NCBI RefSeq assembly: GCF_001507335.1
Contig: NZ_LMAH01000005.1
Span: 62,001 to 126,000, forward strand
Direction of reading: 5' to 3'
Source of the DNA: Chryseobacterium sp. JAH
GTDB taxonomy: Bacteria > Bacteroidota > Bacteroidia > Flavobacteriales > Weeksellaceae
Length of the DNA stretch: 64,000 nt
Under the pieces are notes generated by a model. It did not search any database, was not told the DNA's origin, and saw only the letters and a list, made by a program, of their open reading frames with translations. A program made the translations under genes and the position numbers. Of the stretch, positions 1 through 8,410 are shown one piece after another. Within the stretch, counting starts at the first letter, position 1. Each line of letters starts with the position of its first letter.

Positions 1-818
1 CCATTGATGGATGTGATTTTGTCGCCCACGTTGATCTGAGCTTTTGAACAGAGTTCAGGTAAGATAAGATGCGTTACCAAAATGTGATCATCAACAATCT
101 GAAAATCAAAAGGTGCAAGATAGGTCATGTGATAAATATCTTTCCTGTAATTTAATTGTTTGTAAAAACTGAGCGCATGGCTGTCTTTAAATTTTGAAAC
201 CAATTTGGCTAAAATAATTTCAAAATCTTTTCTCGAATGTACTGTGGAGCTCTCATCTAAACTATTGCTGAAATATTGATCAAAACCTTTGTCCATGATA
301 TACTTATGAGGGAAGAGGTAATCTACGACTCCCTGTATTTTCGCCATAGCCAGCAAACGATATTCTAAAGGCAAATTTTCGGTTTTCGGGAATGGATATT
401 TTTTTTCATCACTTACCAGTTTGTCTTTTGGCAGGTTTTCAAAATTATATCTATGTTGATAGATGTTGTTGAGCAAATCTTTATTGCTGGCGCTTATTTT
501 TTTGTTGTTCCGGAACCAGTCAAAATTCTGATTTTTCGTTATAATATCTTTTGAAGTTTCAGTCGGAGCTGGAGTTATGAGATTTTTATTTAAATTTTGA
601 GTTAATTGTGCAATTACAGAATTGAAATCATCTTTAGAATTAATGCTTTTGATTTTACCTAAAAACAAACTGTCTGCATCAATTTTACCGCTGGCAAGAT
701 CAGGATGGTAATATTTAAGAAAATTCCAGGTTTTAAGAAAAATATAGTGCTGTTCGGTTTGTGCATACAGTGTTTGCTGAAACAGTACGATGGTCAACAG
801 CATGATAAGTCTTTTCAT
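1..818 (-). CDS. S41-type peptidase-like exported protein, 3' part outside window
   Basis: The reading frame is open from an ATG at 818 to the window edge, giving about 272 residues with no stop. It begins with a signal peptide (MKRLIMLLTIVLF, then a TLYAQ cleavage region). Next comes TWNFLKYYHPD, a motif typical of the N-terminal domain of Bacteroidota S41 (C-terminal processing) peptidases. The last visible residues, VGDKITSING, look like the start of a PDZ domain, as expected before an S41 catalytic domain that would lie beyond base 1. It starts 28 bp after the stop of the next minus-strand gene (847-1767), so the two are probably one transcript. Family assignment is moderately sure; the catalytic part cannot be seen. 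Confidence 0.6.
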   Translation of the reverse strand, partial: MKRLIMLLTIVLFQQTLYAQTEQHYIFLKTWNFLKYYHPDLASGKIDADSLFLGKIKSINSKDDFNSVIAQLTQNLNKNLITPAPTETSKDIITKNQNFDWFRNNKKISASNKDLLNNIYQHRYNFENLPKDKLVSDEKKYPFPKTENLPLEYRLLAMAKIQGVVDYLFPHKYIMDKGFDQYFSNSLDESSTVHSRKDFEIILAKLVSKFKDSHALSFYKQLNYRKDIYHMTYLAPFDFQIVDDHILVTHLILPELCSKAQINVGDKITSIN

Positions 819-846
819 AATTTAATAGCGATTAACAAAGGGAAAA

Positions 847-1767
847 TTAAAGTTTTTGAGCAAACTCTCTCATATAGTCCGCTGACTTTTTTTCATAATT
901 TTCATCCAACATATCCATTTCGTCTTTTTTCTTAATAATCATCTTCAAATCATCTCGCTTTGAGAGATCGGCAATTTTCTTCATTAGGAAATTTCCACTC
1001 CAAAAGAAGTCTTTTTCAGCTTTTTTAAAATGCATCGTCAAAAAATTGAGAACTTCCAGGTCATCTTCTTTTACAATTAAATCAACGAGCCCTAGATCAG
1101 TATATTCAAATTTATTTATTTTAAAAAAGAGATGTCTCAGCTTTTGTACCTGGTCATCATTTAACTTAAAATTTCTTGAAAATGTTTCTTTTCTATCATC
1201 ATAAAATGACATAAAATCGCTCTCGGGAGAAAGTTCGTAAAGTCCTTCCCATCTCGTAGATTCCTCAGATGCGCAGAGGATCAGCCAATCTACCGTTTTG
1301 TTTCTCTTTTCTTCTTCATCCTTGATCTCTAAAATAGTTTTCATTTCGAGGATACGGTTTCTGTAATGAGAATATTCTTTACCGTTAATCGGTTTTGCCC
1401 CGTACGATAGCGCATGGGTGCTATAGATGTTTTTTCCTTTTTCTTTATCTAAAAATGCCAATACCGTCTCACCTTTTTCATAATGTGCAGGCATCGGGCA
1501 TGAAAATTCTGGCGAGAAATAGACTTCTACATTTCCTTTATGATGTATTTTGCCTTGTAAAACTTCATAGATTGTAATAACGGCAATATGAGATTCGGCC
1601 CAGCCTTGTACTGGTTCTTTATTTTCTTTAACTGCCGTAACCTTTCCATATACAATATTCTCGGATTCTATAATAAGATTTCTTAACGGCCTTGGAGCAA
1701 TGGGATAAGCCAATACATGATGACAGAATAGCAGGAATGCAAACAGATAGAAAAATCTAAGTTTCAT
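847..1767 (-). CDS. Exported protein of unknown function
   Basis: The 306-residue protein has a clear signal peptide (hydrophobic residues 5-20, cleavage likely after HVLA). Residues about 30-130 (SENIVYGKVTAVKE, later VITIYEVLQGK and a CPMPAHYEKGE segment) resemble the beta-rich netrin/TIMP-like region of many flavobacterial exported proteins. The C-terminal half is charged and helical with no motif I recognise. It lies upstream of, and probably in operon with, the S41-like gene, and is divergent from pafA. Function is unknown; periplasm or outer surface is the likely location. Confidence 0.6.
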   Translation of the reverse strand: MKLRFFYLFAFLLFCHHVLAYPIAPRPLRNLIIESENIVYGKVTAVKENKEPVQGWAESHIAVITIYEVLQGKIHHKGNVEVYFSPEFSCPMPAHYEKGETVLAFLDKEKGKNIYSTHALSYGAKPINGKEYSHYRNRILEMKTILEIKDEEEKRNKTVDWLILCASEESTRWEGLYELSPESDFMSFYDDRKETFSRNFKLNDDQVQKLRHLFFKINKFEYTDLGLVDLIVKEDDLEVLNFLTMHFKKAEKDFFWSGNFLMKKIADLSKRDDLKMIIKKKDEMDMLDENYEKKSADYMREFAQKL

Positions 1768-1842
1768 TGGATGTAGTTTTTATTAAATCTTATAACGTTT
1801 AAATTTAAATAAAATTTCACATACCAAAACTTTGAAAACCCT

Positions 1843-1850
1843 TAAATTTG
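1843..1850 (+). promoter_or_regulatory. Bacteroidota -7 element (TAAATTTG) for pafA
   Basis: TAAATTTG matches the Bacteroidota sigma-A -7 consensus TAnnTTTG. It ends 21 bases before the ATG at 1872. No convincing -33 TTG is seen. Its position over the first codons of the longest ORF (ATG-like start at 1848) argues that translation starts at 1872 instead. Confidence 0.55.
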
Positions 1851-1871
1851 TGGTCACAAAAAAGTTATGCA

Positions 1872-3515
1872 ATGCTAAGGAAAATTACGATTGCTGCAGT
1901 TACTTTCATTTCTTTAATGACGGTGAATGCTCAAAAAAACAAAAAGTCACAGTTGGAAAAACCAAAGTTGGTAGTGGGTTTGGTAATCGATCAGATGAGG
2001 TGGGATTATTTATATCGTTTTTACGATAAGTATGGAGATGACGGTTTCAAAAGACTACTGAATTCAGGTTTTTCATTTAATAATGTAATGATTCCTTACG
2101 TTCCGACCGTAACTGCAATTGGGCATACCACCATTTACACAGGTTCTGTGCCATCGATCCACGGAATTGCAGGAAATGACTGGACAGACAGAGCAACCGG
2201 AAAAAATGTATACTGCACCGAAGATACCGAAATGAAAGGTGTTGGTACAAATGATAAAATTGGTGGTCACTCCCCGAAAAATCTGTGGAGTACAACGATT
2301 ACTGATCAGCTGAGAATGGCAAGTAATTTTCAGTCAAAAGTGGTGGGGGTTTCTTTAAAAGACAGAGCCTCTATTTTGCCCGCAGGTCATAATCCGACAG
2401 GAGCTTTCTGGTTTGATGAAACTAACGGAAATTTTGTGACGAGTTCTTATTACATGAACAGTTTGCCAGAATGGGTGAATCGGTTTAATGATCAGAAATT
2501 AGCAGAGAAATTGGTAGCTAATGGATGGAATACTTTGTTACCGATTGATCAGTACACAGAAAGTACAAGAGACGATGTGCCTTGGGAAAAGCCCGTGGGA
2601 ACAGCTAAAAGTCCAACTTTCCCGTACAATAATCTTGCTGCTGATTACGCAGCAAATAAGGGCGTACTGAGAACAACACCGTTTGGAAATTCATATACTT
2701 TGAAATTTGCTGAAGCTGCAATTGAAGGATATCAACTTGGTGAAGATCAGATTACCGATTTTCTAGCAATTAATGTTGCTTCCACAGATTATGTAGGTCA
2801 TGCGTACGGTCCCAACGCCATTGAAGTAGAAGATACCTATCTGAGACTGGATATTGAATTGGCAAATTTCTTTAAAATGCTTGACAAAAAAGTAGGGAAG
2901 GGCGAATATCTCGTTTTTCTATCAGCAGATCATGGCGGGGCGCATGCGGAAGGATACATGAAAGAAAATAAAATGATGACCGGGTTCTTTGATGACGGTT
3001 TAGAGAAAAATTTGGGTGCAGAATTAGAAGCAAAATATGCTGCCAGCAAACTGATTTTGGGAATAGATAATTACCAGATTTATATTGATAGCAAACTGAT
3101 CAAAGAGAAAAAACTAGATGAAACCGCAATTAAAAAAAGCATTATTGAAAACTTAAATAAAGATCCCCGTGTACTGTATGCCGTAGATCTCAAAGATGTT
3201 GGCAATGCAGCAATTCCAGAGCCAATAAAAACGAGAATCATTAATGGGTACAACTGGCAGAGAAGCGGTGATATTCAGATTGTTTCGCACGACGGAATGC
3301 TTCCCAATTATGCCAAAAAAGGAACCACACACAGTGTCTGGAATTCATACGACGCTCATATCCCATTGATTTTTATGGGTTGGAAAGTTCCTCACGGTGA
3401 AAGCAATGCTTCGCATTTTATGACTGATATTGCACCTACAATCGCACAGTTTTTAAAAATTGAAAACCCCAGCGGAAACGTGGGACAGCCTTTGATGGAA
3501 GTTTTGGGAAAATAA
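1872..3515 (+). CDS. pafA: Alkaline phosphatase PafA (phosphate-irrepressible type)
   Basis: This is a secreted phosphomonoesterase of the alkaline phosphatase superfamily. From the start chosen here (547 aa) there is a signal peptide ending in VNAQ. The metal ligand Asp40 lies in VIDQM, the nucleophile Thr81 in PTVTA, Asn102 in IAGN, and the Lys/Arg pair in SLKDRAS (about 164/166). All are shifted by two from the known PafA residues D38, T79, N100, K162 and R164. Further metal-ligand segments are STDYVGH and SADHGG, and the C-terminal GTTHSVWNSYDAH. It stands alone, with its own -7 element and a weak downstream terminator. PafA of related species is made regardless of phosphate supply; the same is only inferred here. 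Confidence 0.93.
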   Translation: MLRKITIAAVTFISLMTVNAQKNKKSQLEKPKLVVGLVIDQMRWDYLYRFYDKYGDDGFKRLLNSGFSFNNVMIPYVPTVTAIGHTTIYTGSVPSIHGIAGNDWTDRATGKNVYCTEDTEMKGVGTNDKIGGHSPKNLWSTTITDQLRMASNFQSKVVGVSLKDRASILPAGHNPTGAFWFDETNGNFVTSSYYMNSLPEWVNRFNDQKLAEKLVANGWNTLLPIDQYTESTRDDVPWEKPVGTAKSPTFPYNNLAADYAANKGVLRTTPFGNSYTLKFAEAAIEGYQLGEDQITDFLAINVASTDYVGHAYGPNAIEVEDTYLRLDIELANFFKMLDKKVGKGEYLVFLSADHGGAHAEGYMKENKMMTGFFDDGLEKNLGAELEAKYAASKLILGIDNYQIYIDSKLIKEKKLDETAIKKSIIENLNKDPRVLYAVDLKDVGNAAIPEPIKTRIINGYNWQRSGDIQIVSHDGMLPNYAKKGTTHSVWNSYDAHIPLIFMGWKVPHGESNASHFMTDIAPTIAQFLKIENPSGNVGQPLMEVLGK

Positions 3516-3542
3516 ATCAGTTTTAAAAAAGATTAAATTATT

Positions 3543-3571
3543 AAGCGCTTACCCTGTAGGTGCTTTTTTTT
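3543..3571 (+). terminator. Probable terminator after pafA
   Basis: An imperfect stem (AAGC...ACC, loop, GGTGCTT) is followed directly by eight T residues, 28 bp after the pafA stop and before the ABC operon. Confidence 0.5.
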
Positions 3572-3620
3572 GCTTAATATGTAACAACTTGGTGAAATTT
3601 AATACCTATTAAAAAAAACT

Positions 3621-4526
3621 ATGGACAACATCATAGAAATCAAAAATCTCAATTTTGGTTTCGATAAACAGAAACTCATTCTGAAAAATGTAAATTTAAA
3701 GGTTCCTAAAGGTTCAATCTACGGATTCCTCGGCGCAAACGGGGCAGGAAAGTCAACGACAATGCGCTTAATCATGGGACTTTTTAATGATGATACCAAT
3801 GCGGTAAAAGTATTTAATGAAAATGTTTCTGATATTTATCCTAAAGCTTTACAAAATATTGGTTCACTCATCGATTATCCCGCTTTCTACGATCACTTGT
3901 CTGGTTATGACAATCTGAAAATTGTATGCATCATCAAAAAACTGAATACTGAAGCTATCGACGAAGTTTTGGAAACGGTTGGTCTTTCACATGCCCGAAA
4001 TATTAAAATGAAAAAGTATTCTCTGGGAATGAAGCAAAGGCTCGCTATTGCTTTGGCATTAATCAGCAGTCCTGAACTTCTGGTACTGGATGAACCTGTA
4101 AATGGACTCGATCCCAACGGAATGCTCGAAGTGCGTGAACTTCTTATCAAACTGAACCGCGAAAGAGGCGTGACTATTTTCATTTCAAGTCACTTACTGC
4201 TAGAAATTGATAAAATGGTGACTCATCTCGGGATTATTTCTCATGGCGAAATAAAATTCGAAGGAAGTAAAGAAGAGTTGAATGACCTTTATAAATTCCA
4301 GAAAACGAAATTCCAAATGAATGATGCCGGAAAATTTAATGAAATTTTAAAAACGAAATACGAAACAGAACTCAAATCTGAGAACGAAATTGCTGTAGTC
4401 ACCAATTCTCAAATGGAAATTGCAGCAATCAATACACTCTTAGTCAACAGCGGTGCTCAGATTTTTCAAATTTCAGCAGCAGGAGGTCTCGAAGAATGGT
4501 TTATGGAAATTACAAAACAAAACTAA
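3621..4526 (+). CDS. ABC transporter ATP-binding protein (BcrA/CcmA type)
   Basis: A 301-residue nucleotide-binding subunit. Walker A is GANGAGKST (38-46), the signature is YSLGMKQRLAIA, Walker B is LLVLDEP, and the H-loop is ISSHLL. About 80 C-terminal residues follow the ATPase core, as in the BcrA group that works with ABC-2 permeases in drug or lantibiotic export and self-protection. The next gene starts 3 bp after its stop and encodes the permease, so the two form one transporter. Substrate is unknown. Confidence 0.9.
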   Translation: MDNIIEIKNLNFGFDKQKLILKNVNLKVPKGSIYGFLGANGAGKSTTMRLIMGLFNDDTNAVKVFNENVSDIYPKALQNIGSLIDYPAFYDHLSGYDNLKIVCIIKKLNTEAIDEVLETVGLSHARNIKMKKYSLGMKQRLAIALALISSPELLVLDEPVNGLDPNGMLEVRELLIKLNRERGVTIFISSHLLLEIDKMVTHLGIISHGEIKFEGSKEELNDLYKFQKTKFQMNDAGKFNEILKTKYETELKSENEIAVVTNSQMEIAAINTLLVNSGAQIFQISAAGGLEEWFMEITKQN

Positions 4527-4529
4527 AAC

Positions 4530-6758
4530 ATGAATACAGAATTTAAATATATAAAAACCGCCTTTGCCGCAGAGTGGCTCAAAACAAAGAATCTCGGACT
4601 GCTCTATTCGGCAATAGTCTTTGCTATTTTACTTCCGCTGATCAGCATGTTGTTTCAGATATTGACTGAAGATGCAAGAATATACGATGGAGTGGTTACC
4701 ACAACAACGCAGGATGCATTGATAGACACCGTAGGACCTTACGGAACATTTTTTATGTTGCTGTTCATCATTATTGCTGCAACCAGAATTGCACAGACTG
4801 ATCATAAAAATAACGGCTGGACATTTTTAGAAACCCAACCTTTAAGTAAACTAAGTATTTACACTGGGAAATTTTTAGTTCTGGTTACCCTTACCACCAT
4901 TTCTATAACGATATTTTTCCTTGCAACCATTTTCACTGGATATTTAGCGCAGGCGTTATTTCCGCAGGAAAATCTGAGATATGCGATAGATTTATATTGG
5001 GTTTTCCAGACTTTTGTCAGAATGTTTGTATTAAGTCTGGGAATTATTTCACTTCAGATGATGCTGTCTGTTATTATCCCGGGTTTTGTATGGCCTTTTG
5101 TGATAGGATTTGTAGGATTTGTAGGCAATGTGGTTGCCAGTATTAGAAAAGAAACATATGATTATTCTCCGTATAATAATATCGATACCGCACTACAGTA
5201 CAAAGATTCTTATAAACTGAATCACTTTTTTAATTATTCTGAATATCTGAGTTTATTTTGGGCTGTTCTATTTTTTGTAATAGGCTACATTTGGTACAGT
5301 AGAAGAGGTTTCAAAAATGCTTTTGCAAGAAATAATGCAATCATTCTGAAAACGATGATTGGTATTGCAGTATTTACAGGAATTTATTTTCTAATTACGA
5401 AGCCATTTTATCCCACTAAAAATGCTGATATAACTTCTATTCAAGGCACTATTGCTGCTCCAAACACTATTAAAACAGTTAAAATAGTTTCCGAAGAACT
5501 TAATGAACCTCTCGCTGAAATTCCTGTAAAAGATGGGAAATTCTCTTGGGAATCTAAAAGAAATGTAGACTTGGCGTCCTATATTTTAATTGTTGACAAA
5601 AAACAATATCCTTTTGTTTTATCAAAGGGTGATGATATCTTTTTTGATATTAAAACAGATCCAAAGCATTTTGTGGTTACTCTGAAAGGTACACGAAAAG
5701 CGGAAGATCAGTACATTATTTCAAAAGCTCAGAAATTCTCAATGTTTTTTTCATACATTGTTGAAGCTAAGCAGTATACTAATGAACCGGATAAGTTTTA
5801 TGAGGCTGCAGAAGAAGAGTGGGAAGATGGCGAAAAATATCTTAGAAAATACCGTACAAAAGAAAATATCTATTTTTCTGATGACTTCAGACAGTTTCAG
5901 CAGCAAAAAAATGCAGTCAATCTTTTAAATGCTGTTTACGATTATCAAAAGATGACTTCTTTTACCGACAAAAAATTTGCACCGCCGGCTGATTTAATGA
6001 AGGAGCTTCAGAATGTTGTGAAAAAACCGGTCTCTATGTTACTGTCTGATGAAGAATATAAAAACTGGAGGATTAAAGAATTTCTTCCAAAAGAAGGAAC
6101 AAAAAATCCTGACAGTATTGTTTTTGTAAAGCTTTCAAAAATGCCGAAAAGTCTGGAAAAAGATCAGCTTCTGTCGTTTCAAATGCTAAAAATGATGAAT
6201 CTGATAAAAGATGAAAAGCAACGTAATCTGCTTTTTCAAAATAAGTTTTCGGAGTTTCAAAACCCCAAATATCAGAATTTTGTAGGAAGCCAGCTGCAGA
6301 TTATCAACAATCAGCAAAAAGGAAAACCTTTTCCGCTAATTGCATTCGAAGATGAATCTGGGAAGAAAGTAAGTTTATCAAAATTTAAGGGTAAATATGT
6401 TGTTCTTGATCTTTGGGCAACATGGTGTGCACCTTGTCGCGAAACATCACCTGTATTTGAATATCAGGCAAATAAATATTCTAACAATGACAAGATTGTA
6501 TTTCTATCGGCAAGCATCGACGCAGATAAAAGTAAGTGGAAACTTGATCTGAAGAATAAAAAATTTGCGGTCGTTCAATGGTGGATCTCAGATCCCAATG
6601 TTCTGAATCATCTGGGAGTATCAGGAATTCCACGCTTTATGATGATTGATCCCCAAGGAAAAATCTATAATGCCAATCTTCCTCGACCTGATGAAACCAA
6701 CTTTCAAAATATAATTGATGAAGTTTCTGATAATGATGAGATAACAATTAATTTTTAG
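4530..6758 (+). CDS. ABC-2 permease fused to a DUF4369/TlpA-like thioredoxin domain
   Basis: One uninterrupted 742-residue frame. Residues 1-290 are an ABC-2 permease with about seven hydrophobic segments (near 24-45, 72-88, 114-139, 160-183, 185-204, 238-256, 274-290). Residues about 300-390 look like a DUF4369-type beta domain, and 390-590 are charged and helical. Residues 595-742 are a TlpA/ResA-like thioredoxin fold with WATWCAPC (Cys633 and Cys636) and a GIP cis-proline motif. An odd number of membrane spans would put the thioredoxin part in the periplasm. The gene is 3 bp behind its ATPase. TlpA proteins are normally separate exported proteins, so fusion to an exporter is unusual; it suggests redox handling of a transported or surface substrate. 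A sequencing-made fusion is unlikely because the frame is intact. Confidence 0.88.
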   Translation: MNTEFKYIKTAFAAEWLKTKNLGLLYSAIVFAILLPLISMLFQILTEDARIYDGVVTTTTQDALIDTVGPYGTFFMLLFIIIAATRIAQTDHKNNGWTFLETQPLSKLSIYTGKFLVLVTLTTISITIFFLATIFTGYLAQALFPQENLRYAIDLYWVFQTFVRMFVLSLGIISLQMMLSVIIPGFVWPFVIGFVGFVGNVVASIRKETYDYSPYNNIDTALQYKDSYKLNHFFNYSEYLSLFWAVLFFVIGYIWYSRRGFKNAFARNNAIILKTMIGIAVFTGIYFLITKPFYPTKNADITSIQGTIAAPNTIKTVKIVSEELNEPLAEIPVKDGKFSWESKRNVDLASYILIVDKKQYPFVLSKGDDIFFDIKTDPKHFVVTLKGTRKAEDQYIISKAQKFSMFFSYIVEAKQYTNEPDKFYEAAEEEWEDGEKYLRKYRTKENIYFSDDFRQFQQQKNAVNLLNAVYDYQKMTSFTDKKFAPPADLMKELQNVVKKPVSMLLSDEEYKNWRIKEFLPKEGTKNPDSIVFVKLSKMPKSLEKDQLLSFQMLKMMNLIKDEKQRNLLFQNKFSEFQNPKYQNFVGSQLQIINNQQKGKPFPLIAFEDESGKKVSLSKFKGKYVVLDLWATWCAPCRETSPVFEYQANKYSNNDKIVFLSASIDADKSKWKLDLKNKKFAVVQWWISDPNVLNHLGVSGIPRFMMIDPQGKIYNANLPRPDETNFQNIIDEVSDNDEITINF

Positions 6759-6780
6759 TGAAAATTCACTTTAGACCAAC

Positions 6781-6816
6781 AAAGGCTTCCTATATAAAAT
6801 TGGGAAGCCTTTTTTA
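6781..6816. terminator. Bidirectional terminator between convergent genes
   Basis: Stem AAAGGCTTCC / GGAAGCCTTT with a 12-nt loop and a T-run on the plus side. It sits between the ends of the ABC permease gene and the barstar gene and can serve both. Confidence 0.85.
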
Positions 6817-6833
6817 GTTTCTGATACCTATTA

Positions 6834-7139
6834 CTATTCTTCTGTAGTTTCTTCTTCCTCATCATCATACTGCTCCAGGTAGTAGGCAAAAGAAAAATCT
6901 TCCACCTCATCTTCTGTATCTTCTAAGGTGGTCAGTAAATCTTCAAAAATTTCTAGCTGATCAACGCTCATATTGACAAATTCTAGATGAAGAGGCATCT
7001 TCAGCTCCCCTGAAATAACATCTGAAAGGGCATCCAGATTATCTCCGAAATGAGCCGGAAGCTCTATCTTTTCTTTAAGCTGAGCATAAAAATCTTCGTA
7101 ATCTCCAAGGTCTGCGAAGTCAATGTATATTGTATTCAT
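6834..7139 (-). CDS. Barstar-family ribonuclease inhibitor
   Basis: A 101-residue acidic cytoplasmic protein. Residues 27-43 (LPAHFGDNLDALSD) align with the barstar segment that plugs the barnase active site. Asp36 and Asp40 correspond to barstar D35 and D39, while barstar Y29 and W38 are His and Ser here. The tail (EEEETTEE) is very acidic. The barnase-like RNase is encoded two genes upstream on the same strand (7816-8298), with an archaemetzincin gene between them. It presumably protects the cytoplasm from RNase that is not yet exported. The 78-bp gap upstream may hold its own promoter. Confidence 0.85.
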   Translation of the reverse strand: MNTIYIDFADLGDYEDFYAQLKEKIELPAHFGDNLDALSDVISGELKMPLHLEFVNMSVDQLEIFEDLLTTLEDTEDEVEDFSFAYYLEQYDDEEEETTEE

Positions 7140-7217
7140 AGTTTTATTTTTTAAGAATGTGCAAATGTATGGGTTTTATTGTCAGTGAAAGAAGTGGAAC
7201 GAAAAAGCAATGAGGCA

Positions 7218-7829
7218 CTAGTCAAACTTCCAGTTCTTAGTTTTTAAAAAGTTCTTACAGTCGGTACAAAAGTCAGTTTCGTCGTCTGTATGATTTTTAC
7301 CTTCCGCATCTCTCATAAAGCAAGATTTTTCCGGACAATGCTCAAGACCTTGTGTATGCCCAATTTCATGAATTGCCACTTTGAAAAACTGTTCGTTCCT
7401 GTTGTTTTTATTTAACCTGAAATTGGATGCAACGCATGATCTTCCCGGTCTATATCCTAATCCCATGACTCCGAAGTCTTTTATTGTACCTTTTGTAGTA
7501 CTGATGTCTTTTGTTGTGAGGCCTATTGTGACAAATCCTTCTTCCGTTTTTTGACGTAGAAGTTTAATAATTGAATCTGCTCTGTAACGATTTCTGTCTT
7601 TGTAGTAGGCTGATTTTGGCAAATCTATTGCGTCTAAAATTTTCACATGCGGATAAATTTTTTTGATTTCATCAGCAACAAATTTCGTAGTCACAGAATT
7701 CATATCCGTGAAAGGCTGAATCAAAATAACCGCCTCTTTATTATTTTTTAAGAGACTGGTCTTTTTATCGATACAGGAGAAAATTAATAAAAAGATCAAT
7801 GTAAAAAGTAACCAACTACTTCTTCTCAA
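7218..7829 (-). CDS. Archaemetzincin-family zinc protease, lipoprotein
   Basis: A 203-residue protein with a lipobox (LIFSC, Cys19), so probably anchored to a membrane outside the cytoplasm. The signature HEIGHTQGLEHC gives zinc ligands His154, His158 and His164 and catalytic Glu155. It continues with Cys165, Cys170, Cys188 and Cys191, the extra-cysteine zinc site that marks archaemetzincins. Its start overlaps the end of the barnase-like gene by 14 bp, so translation is probably coupled. Known bacterial archaemetzincins have no settled substrate. Lying between an RNase and its inhibitor is odd for such a protease. Confidence 0.85.
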   Translation of the reverse strand: MRRSSWLLFTLIFLLIFSCIDKKTSLLKNNKEAVILIQPFTDMNSVTTKFVADEIKKIYPHVKILDAIDLPKSAYYKDRNRYRADSIIKLLRQKTEEGFVTIGLTTKDISTTKGTIKDFGVMGLGYRPGRSCVASNFRLNKNNRNEQFFKVAIHEIGHTQGLEHCPEKSCFMRDAEGKNHTDDETDFCTDCKNFLKTKNWKFD

Positions 7830-8298
7830 AACTCTTATAATGATTTTTAGTTAAATAAACATCGCCTTTTTGAGTAAAAACAATCCGGTCTGCATTTCTG
7901 TTTCCACAGTTGTAATTGACATCAGCTTCAAAATATTTTTCACCTTTCGGAAGTTTTCCTTCACGGTTTCCAAAATAATCTCCACCAATGGCTTTTCCAG
8001 GAAGAACTTCACAGAGATTTCCCTGAGTAGGATTCCATCCCGATTTCTTGGCTTCATTTTTTGTAATATAATAATCAGGAAGCTGATGGTTTTGCTTGAC
8101 GTAATTGATTACCGTATTCTCTTTCGTGAGCTCATCTATTGATTGCCTTTCAGATTGGTCTTTTGCAACTTTCGAGACAGTCTCAGTTTTAGTTGGAGCT
8201 TTCTTCTCTGCAATAAAATTATTATAAATATACATCACAGACATCCCGAAAAGAAGTCCCATGCAGGCAAAAAGTACCGAGCGTATTTTAGGATTCAT
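7816..8298 (-). CDS. Barnase-type (N1/T1 microbial) ribonuclease, exported or membrane-anchored
   Basis: A 160-residue protein. Residues 8-29 form a hydrophobic segment (signal anchor or uncleaved signal), followed by a Lys/Thr-rich linker. From about residue 62 it matches barnase closely: LPDYYITKNEA, GKAIGGDYFGNREGKLP, FEADVNYNCGNRNADRIVF, and NHYKSF. Barnase residues K27, E73, R83, R87 and H102 correspond to Lys80, Glu124, Arg134, Arg138 and His153, so it should be an active guanyl-preferring RNase. Cys96 and Cys131 are not in barnase and might form a disulfide outside the cytoplasm. It is the first gene of a set with archaemetzincin and barstar. Confidence 0.9.
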   Translation of the reverse strand: MNPKIRSVLFACMGLLFGMSVMYIYNNFIAEKKAPTKTETVSKVAKDQSERQSIDELTKENTVINYVKQNHQLPDYYITKNEAKKSGWNPTQGNLCEVLPGKAIGGDYFGNREGKLPKGEKYFEADVNYNCGNRNADRIVFTQKGDVYLTKNHYKSFEKK

Positions 8299-8410
8299 AG
8301 TTTTAGATCAATGGTTAATTTAGCTTCGTTAGCGAATTATCAATTTTAAAAATAGATGTCGAATTGCAAAAATTCATAAATGATAATTCACTTACAAGGC
8401 AAAATCATAT

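Noticed and set aside
3588..3596. A single ACTTGGT upstream of the ABC transporter operon.
   Set aside because: It lacks the second repeat at 21 bp, so it does not match the shared operator at 62.4 and 63.97 kb.
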